This document shows, one piece after another, positions 8,163 through 13,046 of a DNA stretch of 13,046 bases. The translations under genes were made by a program, and so were the position numbers. Every line of letters begins with the position of its first letter. The first letter of the stretch is position 1. The notes under the pieces were generated by a model. It was given only the letters and a program-made list of their open reading frames with translations. It was not told where the DNA came from and did not search any database. This DNA comes from Tessaracoccus flavescens (GTDB lineage: Bacteria > Actinomycetota > Actinomycetes > Propionibacteriales > Propionibacteriaceae), in contig DYZF01000219.1 in the NCBI GenBank assembly GCA_020741375.1, positions 1-13,046 on the forward strand, written 5' to 3'.

Positions 8163-8192
8163 TAGGATGGGCTCCACCCAACTGGACAAGGA
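8163..8192 (+). promoter_or_regulatory. -10 box and RBS of the zinc-ribbon/RNB operon
   Basis: TAGGAT at 8163-8168 places the transcript start near 8175. AAGGA at 8188-8192 is seven bases before the ATG at 8200. The earlier in-frame ATG at 8167 overlaps the -10 box, so it cannot be in that transcript. Confidence 0.55.
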
Positions 8193-8199
8193 CCCTCAG

Positions 8200-8940
8200 A
8201 TGCTCGCTGACCCCGCTGATCAACGCACGTTGCTACGGCTCGCCGATCTCGATTCGGAGGTGGCCCGCGTTCAGCACAGCGCACGGTCGCTGCCGCAACA
8301 CAAGTCGATCGCGGATCTGATGTCGGCGCGCCAGTCCGTCACCGACGAACTCGTCGCGAGCGTCACCGATGTCGACGACCTGTCCGTCGCGGTGAAGAAG
8401 GCGGAGTCCGATCTGGCCCCAGTGCGCAGCCGCCTGGAACGCGACGAGCAGCGCTTGGCTGACGGATCGGTCACCGATTCCAAGATTCTGCGCTCCCTGA
8501 CGGAGGAAGTGGCCCACCTTAAGCGGCGGATCGCTTCGCTGGAGGACGATCAGCTGGAGTTGATGGACAAGCTGGAGGCCGCGACGGCGCACCGCGAGAA
8601 GGTTGCCGCCCGGAAGACGGAGATCGAGGAGCAACTGCGCGGGGAGGTGACCACCCGCGACGAGGCGGTTGCCAAGCTCAGTCAAGAGGCCAAGGACCTG
8701 TCCGCTGCCCGTGAGCCGCTCGCCAAGACCGTTCCCGCGCCGCTGCTGGCGCTGTACGAGAAGTACCGGGCCTCCACCGGTCTCGGTGCGGCGCTCCTTC
8801 AGGCCGGCCGCTGTGGCGGCTGCCAGCTGCAGCTCAACATCGCCGACATGGACGCCTACCGCAAGGCGCCCGCCAACCAAGTGGTGCGCTGCGTCGAGTG
8901 CGACCGCATCCTCGTGCGAACCGCCGAATCCGGACTCTAG
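8200..8940 (+). CDS. Coiled-coil C4 zinc-ribbon protein (COG1579 family)
   Basis: A 246-residue protein with two parts. Residues about 10-180 are a long heptad-rich, charged helical region (for example LTEEVAHLKRRIASLEDDQLELMDKLEAA), a predicted antiparallel coiled coil. The C-terminal part is a zinc ribbon with CGGC (Cys205, Cys208) and CVEC (Cys231, Cys234). This is the architecture of the zf-RING_7/DUF164 family (COG1579; Mycobacterium Rv2229c, Chlamydia CT398), whose biochemical role is not known. The start at 8200 is set by the AAGGA site; the ATG at 8167 would overlap the promoter. Its stop overlaps the ribosome binding site of the RNB nuclease gene (AGGAG 8939-8943), so the two are translated from one mRNA. 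This suggests a role in RNA handling, by context only. Confidence 0.85.
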   Translation: MLADPADQRTLLRLADLDSEVARVQHSARSLPQHKSIADLMSARQSVTDELVASVTDVDDLSVAVKKAESDLAPVRSRLERDEQRLADGSVTDSKILRSLTEEVAHLKRRIASLEDDQLELMDKLEAATAHREKVAARKTEIEEQLRGEVTTRDEAVAKLSQEAKDLSAAREPLAKTVPAPLLALYEKYRASTGLGAALLQAGRCGGCQLQLNIADMDAYRKAPANQVVRCVECDRILVRTAESGL

Positions 8941-8950
8941 GAGCTAACCC

Positions 8951-10384
8951 ATGCCCTCCCCGCACCTCAACATCGAGAGGATCCCCGAAGAGCTCCGGGA
9001 GGGGCTGAAGCTGCTGCAGCGTAAGTTGGAGTTGCCGCAGACATTCTCCGAGGCGGTGCTCGCCGACGCTGAGCTGGCCGCTGATCTGCCCCCGACGGAG
9101 CACGTCGACCGCACGGACATCGAGTTCGTGACCATCGACCCGCCCACCTCGATGGATCTCGATCAGGCGTTGCAGATCGAACGCGACGGCGACGGCTACC
9201 TCGTCCGCTACGCCATCTCCGACGTGGGCCACTTCGTGCGTCCCGGCACCGCGCTGGAAGCCGAGACCCACCGTCGGGGCCAGACGCTGTACGCGCCCAG
9301 CGCGAGGGTGCCGCTTCACCCGCCGGTGCTGAGCGAAGGGGCCGCCTCGCTGCTGGCCGACGGCACGCCGCGCCCGGCGATGCTGTGGGAGATCCGCCTC
9401 GACGCCCAAGGTGAGTTCCGCGACGTGGCGCTGACCCGCGCCATGGTGCTCAACCGGGCGAAGCTGAACTACGAGGGGGTCCAAGCCGACCTCGACGCCG
9501 GCCGCGCGCATCCCAGCATCGAGCTGCTGCCCGAGGTGGGGGAGAAGCGCGCCCAGCTCGAGCTCGACCGCGGCGGTGTGTCGCTCAACCTGCCCGAACA
9601 GGAGATCGTCGAGCACGGCGGCACGTGGGATCTCGAGTTCCGTGGGCTGGTGCCGGTGGAGAACCACAATGCCCAGATCTCGCTGCTCACCGGCTACACG
9701 GCAGCGCAGGTGATGCTCGACGGCAAGATCGGCATTCTCCGCACCCTCCCGCCCGCCGAAGATTGGTCCATCGCCAAGCTCCGCCGTGCGGTGCGCACGC
9801 TGGGCGTCGAGTGGCCCAAGTCCATGAGTTATCCCGAGTTCGTCCGCTCGCTCTCGCCCGACGACCCGAAGCAGCTCGCCGCACTCACCAAGTGCACCAT
9901 CTTGTTCCGCGGCGCCAGCTACCTCGCGTTCGACGGCGAGATCCCCGACGAGAACCTCCTCCACGGCGCGCTCGCGGCTCCGTACGCCCACACGACGGCG
10001 CCCCTGCGCCGCCTCGTCGACCGCTACGTGCTGGAGATCTGCCACAGCCTGCTCAACGGGCTCGAGGTGCCCGAGTGGGCCCGAGCCGGCCTCAGCGTGC
10101 TGCCCGACGAGATGAACGACTCCGGCCGCACGGCCCGCTCCTACGAGAACGGAGTGCTTGATCTGGCCGAAGCCCTGACGATGAAGCACCACGTCGGCGA
10201 CATCCTCACCGGTGTCATCACCGACGTGCACCCCAAGACGGGCGTCGGCACGGTGCAGATCGCAGACCCGGCGGTTGAGCTCAAGGTCTCCGCGAAGCAG
10301 AAGGAGTTGGGCGAGGAAGTGCGGGTGCGCATCGACAAGGTGGACGTCACCGGCGGCCGCGTGACGTTGTCGCGCCCCAACTGA
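8951..10384 (+). CDS. RNB-domain 3'-5' exoribonuclease (RNase II/R family)
   Basis: Predicted to degrade RNA from the 3' end one nucleotide at a time, using Mg ions, in the cytoplasm. The 477 residues are short beside E. coli RNase II (644) or RNase R (about 810). The two N-terminal cold-shock domains are missing or reduced, and the RNB domain begins near residue 50. Active-site segment TIDPPTSMDLDQAL has Asp63, Asp69 and Asp71, with Gln72 where RNase II has its fourth Asp (Asp210). The second signature YAHTTAPLRRLVDRY (345-359) keeps the arginine pair. The last 65 residues, HHVGDILTGVITDV to TLSRPN, look like an S1/OB fold. I believe the DLDQ form is typical of actinobacterial members. AGGAG seven bases before the ATG; second gene of an operon with the zinc-ribbon protein. 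Confidence 0.92.
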   Translation: MPSPHLNIERIPEELREGLKLLQRKLELPQTFSEAVLADAELAADLPPTEHVDRTDIEFVTIDPPTSMDLDQALQIERDGDGYLVRYAISDVGHFVRPGTALEAETHRRGQTLYAPSARVPLHPPVLSEGAASLLADGTPRPAMLWEIRLDAQGEFRDVALTRAMVLNRAKLNYEGVQADLDAGRAHPSIELLPEVGEKRAQLELDRGGVSLNLPEQEIVEHGGTWDLEFRGLVPVENHNAQISLLTGYTAAQVMLDGKIGILRTLPPAEDWSIAKLRRAVRTLGVEWPKSMSYPEFVRSLSPDDPKQLAALTKCTILFRGASYLAFDGEIPDENLLHGALAAPYAHTTAPLRRLVDRYVLEICHSLLNGLEVPEWARAGLSVLPDEMNDSGRTARSYENGVLDLAEALTMKHHVGDILTGVITDVHPKTGVGTVQIADPAVELKVSAKQKELGEEVRVRIDKVDVTGGRVTLSRPN

Positions 10385-10397
10385 TCCGCGATAGGAT
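10367..10397 (+). promoter_or_regulatory. rnpB promoter
   Basis: TAGGAT (10392-10397) lies eight bases before the predicted 5' end of RNase P RNA at 10406. TTGTCG (10367-10372), identical to the rplM -35 element, precedes it with a 19-base spacer and lies inside the last codons of the RNB gene. The -10 box is more convincing than the -35. Confidence 0.5.
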
Positions 10398-10405
10398 AGG
10401 GGCTT

Positions 10406-10769
10406 GGACGAGTCGGCCAGATGATCGCGGCTAGCAATAGCTGAGGAAAGTCCGGGCTCCACAGAGCAGGGTGGTGGGTAACGCCCACCCGGGGTGACCC
10501 GCGGGACAGTGCCACAGAAAGCAGACCGCCTGGCAACAGGTAAGGGTGAAACGGTGGTGTAAGAGACCACCAGCGCGCCGGGCGACCGGTGCGGCTAGGT
10601 AAACCCCACTCGGAGCAAGACCAAGAAGGCCAGCCTCGCTGGCCGCGGAAGCCGTCTGAGCGCTGCTCGCGCGAGGCTTCCGGGTAGGTTGCATGAGCCC
10701 ATCGGCAACGGTGGGCCTCAGATAGATGATCATCCTTCGACAGAACCCGGCTTACCGGCCGACTCGTCC
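10406..10769 (+). ncRNA. rnpB: RNase P RNA (bacterial type A)
   Basis: Catalytic RNA of RNase P, which removes 5' leaders from precursor tRNAs. The ends are set by the P1 helix: GGACGAGTCGGCC (10406-10418) pairs perfectly with GGCCGACTCGTCC (10757-10769). The conserved core is present in order: GAGGAAAGTCCGGGCTCC (10442 on), GGACAGTGCCACAGAAA, GTAAGGGTGAAACGG, TAAACCCCACTCGGAGCAAGACCAAGAAGG, AGATAGATGATCATCC-type region, and ACAGAACCCGGCTTA (10740-10754). Clear internal hairpins include GGCCAGC-CTC-GCTGGCC and CGGAAGCC...GGCTTCCG. About 364 bases, a normal length. It lies on the same strand as, and 21 bases after, the RNB nuclease gene, but has its own promoter. Confidence 0.97.
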
Positions 10770-10803
10770 CCACCCCTCATCACCCGTCTCGCGAGTGGGG
10801 ACG
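10765..10803 (+). terminator. Candidate rnpB terminator overlapping P1
   Basis: CGTCCCCAC (10765-10773) pairs perfectly with GTGGGGACG (10795-10803) around a 21-base loop. Its left arm shares five bases with the 3' strand of the P1 helix. No T-run follows. It would separate rnpB from the next gene, whose -10 box is nine bases further on. Confidence 0.4.
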
Positions 10804-10811
10804 CGGCCGGA

Positions 10812-10817
10812 TAGGCT
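10812..10817 (+). promoter_or_regulatory. -10 box of the ATP-grasp gene, predicted leaderless
   Basis: TAGGCT (10812-10817) is six bases before the GTG at 10824. No Shine-Dalgarno sequence is present at a useful distance. Confidence 0.5.
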
Positions 10818-10823
10818 ACCTCC

Positions 10824-13046
10824 GTGACCGCCGCCATCGACTCGAGCCATCTCGCGTCCTACCAGGCGCTCCTCACCTCGGCCTGGGACGAGCTCACCAC
10901 CCGCCAAGATCAGCGTCCTGAGCAGCGGCACGTCGTCGACGCTATCGACGCGTTGGGCCTGAACGGACTGCTCGCGGCACGCGACGAGATGGCGGCCCTC
11001 GTCCATGAAGAAGGCATCCTCTACGGCGGCGAAAGCGGCCGCAACTGGGTGATCGACCCGCTGCCCGTCATCATGGGCACCGCCGATTGGGGCACCCTCG
11101 AGGCCGGCCTCAAGCAGCGCGCGCGGTTGCTGAATCTCGTGCTGCGGGACCTCTACGGATCCCAAACCCTCCTCGCCTCCGGCGCGCTGCCCGCCGAGGT
11201 GGTGTGGGGCCATCAGGGCTTCCTCCATCAGGCCTGTGGCGTCGCCGCGCCCGGCGACAACTGGCTCCCGCTCGTGGCCACGGATCTGGGCCGCGCGCCC
11301 GACGGCACCTGGACCGTCCTCGCCGACCGCACCGGCACACCGTCGGGGGCCGGCTACGTGATGACCAACCGTCGGCTCACCTCCCGCGTCATGGGGGATC
11401 TGCACCACGACGCCCGCCCGGCTCGCCTGCGCTCGTACTTCAGCGCCATGCGCACCGGCATCCAACAGCTCGCGCCCCGCCCCGGCCACACCCCGAAGGG
11501 CGTGCTGCTGTGGTCCGGTGCCAGCAGCGAGACGGCGTTCGAGCAGGGTTTCCTCGCCACCCTGCTGGGCTACGCGCTCGTCGAGGCCGAAGACCTGATC
11601 CTCCGCGACGGCCAGGTGTGGATCAACTCCCCGGAGGGTCGTTCACTGGTGGACGTGATCCTCCGCCGGGTCGAATCCTCGCTGTGCGATCCGCTCGAAT
11701 TCCGCAGCGATTCCCAGCTCGGCCTCGCCGGCCTGCTCGAGGCCACCCGCCTCGGCAACGTCGCCACGATCAACCCGCTCGGCAGCGGCGTGCTGGAGAA
11801 CCCGGCCCTGCTCGGCTACCTGCCCACGCTGGCGCCGCAACTGCTCGGCGAGGAGTTGCTGTTGCCGTCGGCCCGCACGTGGTGGTGCGGCGACGACGCC
11901 CAGCGCAGCCACGTGCTGGCCAATCTCGATTCGCTCCTCATCAAGCCCCTCAACCGCGGGCTCGGCTCAGCCACCGTCGTCGGCTCCGAGCTTTCCGCCG
12001 CCGACCGCGACGCGCTGGCCGCGCGCATCGAGGCGCAGCCGTGGGCGTGGTGCGGCCAAGAGGCCATCGACGTGTCGACGGCGCCCGTGGTCACCGACGA
12101 CGGGCTCGCCCCGCGCCGCATGGTGCTGCGCTGCTTCGGCGCCCAAGTCAACCGGGTGCACGAGTTCCTGCCCGGCGGCCTCGCGCGTGTCGCCGTCGAT
12201 GACGGCTTCAAGATTCGCAACATGTCCGGCGCCATCGCCAAGGACGTGTGGGTGCTGGATCCCGACGAGGTCCAGGAGACGTGGACGCAGACCTACGACG
12301 GCGGCCCGATCGCCATCCAGCGCGTGAGCGCGCTCGCGCCGCGCATCGCCGACAACCTGTTCTGGTTCGGCCGCTACGCCGAGCGCGCCGACAGCGGCGT
12401 GCGGCTGCTGCGCAAGGGCTTGGACCTGGCGCTCGACCACGGGCAGAACCCGAAGTCGCGGGGCGGTCAGGTGCTCTCCGCGGTGCTGACGGCGGGGGAG
12501 CAGATCACCGGACTCGACCTAGGCGCAGGCGACACCCCGCACTCGGCGCGCCGCATCCGCACCGCCATCACGGACGCGACAGTCGAGGGTTCCGTGGCGC
12601 ACGCCGTCGCCAAGATGACGGCCGCCGCGCACCAGGTGCCGGACATCATGTCGAGCGACCTGTGGCACGTGCTCGCCAGCCTCGACCGCCGCCTCGACGA
12701 GGCATCCCGCAAGCGCGACCTGACCGGCGTGCTCGACGACCTCATCCGCGGCACGCTGGCGCTGGCCGGCATCAACGCCGAATCCCTCACCCGCGACGTC
12801 ACCTGGGTGTTCGTCGACGCCGGCGTGAGGATCGAACGGGCGCAACGCACCCTCGGCGTCCTGCGGCACACGCTCGGCGTCGACCGCGCCGTCCTCGTCG
12901 AGAACCAGCTCACCGACGCCGTGCTGGAGCTCAGCGAATCCCTCATCACACACCGACGGCGCACCGCCGCAGGCGAGGCCCCGCGGCACCCTGCCCTCGC
13001 CGCGACCTCGTTGCTGCTGGCCGACCGCTCCAACCCGCGGGCCGTC
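10824..13046 (+). CDS. Circularly permuted ATP-grasp / alpha-E fusion protein, 3' end missing
   Basis: Open without a stop from the GTG at 10824 to the window edge (741 codons). The first 490 or so residues are the circularly permuted type 2 ATP-grasp domain (DUF404/407, COG2308): RNWVIDPLPVI near 73, QRARLLNLVLRDLYG, ATDLGRAPDGTWTVLADRTGTPSGAGY, NPLGSGVLENP at 317, LLGEELLLPS at 340, TWWCGD at 352, and FLPGGLARVA. From about 505 an alpha-E domain (DUF403, COG2307) begins: RIADNLFWFGRYAERADSGVRLLR. In many bacteria these are two adjacent genes, often beside a transglutaminase-like gene; here they are one chain. Comparative genomics (Iyer, Aravind and colleagues) proposed that such sets make or modify a peptide by amide ligation, but no product is known. 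Fusions of about 850 residues suggest roughly 100 residues are cut off. The start is set by the -10 box spacing. Confidence 0.93.
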   Translation, partial: MTAAIDSSHLASYQALLTSAWDELTTRQDQRPEQRHVVDAIDALGLNGLLAARDEMAALVHEEGILYGGESGRNWVIDPLPVIMGTADWGTLEAGLKQRARLLNLVLRDLYGSQTLLASGALPAEVVWGHQGFLHQACGVAAPGDNWLPLVATDLGRAPDGTWTVLADRTGTPSGAGYVMTNRRLTSRVMGDLHHDARPARLRSYFSAMRTGIQQLAPRPGHTPKGVLLWSGASSETAFEQGFLATLLGYALVEAEDLILRDGQVWINSPEGRSLVDVILRRVESSLCDPLEFRSDSQLGLAGLLEATRLGNVATINPLGSGVLENPALLGYLPTLAPQLLGEELLLPSARTWWCGDDAQRSHVLANLDSLLIKPLNRGLGSATVVGSELSAADRDALAARIEAQPWAWCGQEAIDVSTAPVVTDDGLAPRRMVLRCFGAQVNRVHEFLPGGLARVAVDDGFKIRNMSGAIAKDVWVLDPDEVQETWTQTYDGGPIAIQRVSALAPRIADNLFWFGRYAERADSGVRLLRKGLDLALDHGQNPKSRGGQVLSAVLTAGEQITGLDLGAGDTPHSARRIRTAITDATVEGSVAHAVAKMTAAAHQVPDIMSSDLWHVLASLDRRLDEASRKRDLTGVLDDLIRGTLALAGINAESLTRDVTWVFVDAGVRIERAQRTLGVLRHTLGVDRAVLVENQLTDAVLELSESLITHRRRTAAGEAPRHPALAATSLLLADRSNPRAV

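Noticed and set aside
8167..8199. Upstream ATG start for the zinc-ribbon gene
   Set aside because: It overlaps the TAGGAT -10 box, whereas the ATG at 8200 has AAGGA seven bases upstream.
8834..10570. 578-residue open frame on the minus strand opposite the RNB gene and rnpB
   Set aside because: It crosses the RNase P RNA and the RNB gene in antisense, which a real gene would be very unlikely to do; no recognisable domain.
11087..12202. 371-residue plus-strand frame inside the ATP-grasp region
   Set aside because: Arg, Pro and Ala rich out-of-frame shadow. The true frame, from 10824, is not closed by a stop within the window but carries clear family motifs.

Overview
The window reads as ordinary chromosome of a high-GC Gram-positive bacterium (Actinomycetota). 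The protein set fits an actinomycete: EF-G2, a leaderless-style promoter layout, a CoaBC with the PAMHTEMW motif, and an RNB nuclease with a DLDQ active site. My impression from the L13 start and the ATP-grasp/alpha-E fusion is Propionibacteriaceae (Tessaracoccus-like), but that is a guess. Every base from about 600 on is either a recognisable gene or a short intergenic region. I see no mobile element, CRISPR array, tRNA or defence gene, and no clearly new multi-gene system.

Layout. (1) 1-1818: trmB (minus strand, its 3' end cut off by the window edge) diverges from a small YccF membrane protein gene, which converges on a TANGO2/NRDE-family gene. (2) 1819-5312: that gene diverges from coaBC, which converges on a gene for an EF-G-like GTPase (EF-G2) across a bidirectional hairpin. 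(3) 5313-5661: a 349-base gap without genes. It holds the EF-G2 promoter, a 16-bp perfect palindrome, a long imperfect palindrome (5427-5529), the rplM promoter and a folded rplM leader. (4) 5662-8135: rplM-rpsI, a strong terminator, then glmM. (5) 8163-10384: a two-gene operon of a coiled-coil zinc-ribbon protein and an RNB exoribonuclease. (6) 10406-10769: rnpB, the RNase P RNA. (7) 10824-13046: a circularly permuted ATP-grasp/alpha-E fusion running off the right edge.

Functionally the window is mostly about making and handling RNA and ribosomes (TrmB, EF-G2, L13, S9, RNB nuclease, RNase P RNA), plus coenzyme A synthesis (CoaBC) and the first committed step to UDP-GlcNAc (GlmM). These are neighbours rather than one pathway.

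The most useful observations are non-coding. Six genes that begin a transcript carry a TAnnnT box exactly 6-7 bases before the start codon, which predicts leaderless mRNAs and settles several starts. The 5427-5529 palindrome lies between two divergent promoters, so neither predicted transcript covers it. Among proteins, the EF-G2 with a shortened, non-canonical switch I and the ATP-grasp/alpha-E fusion of unknown product deserve a look.
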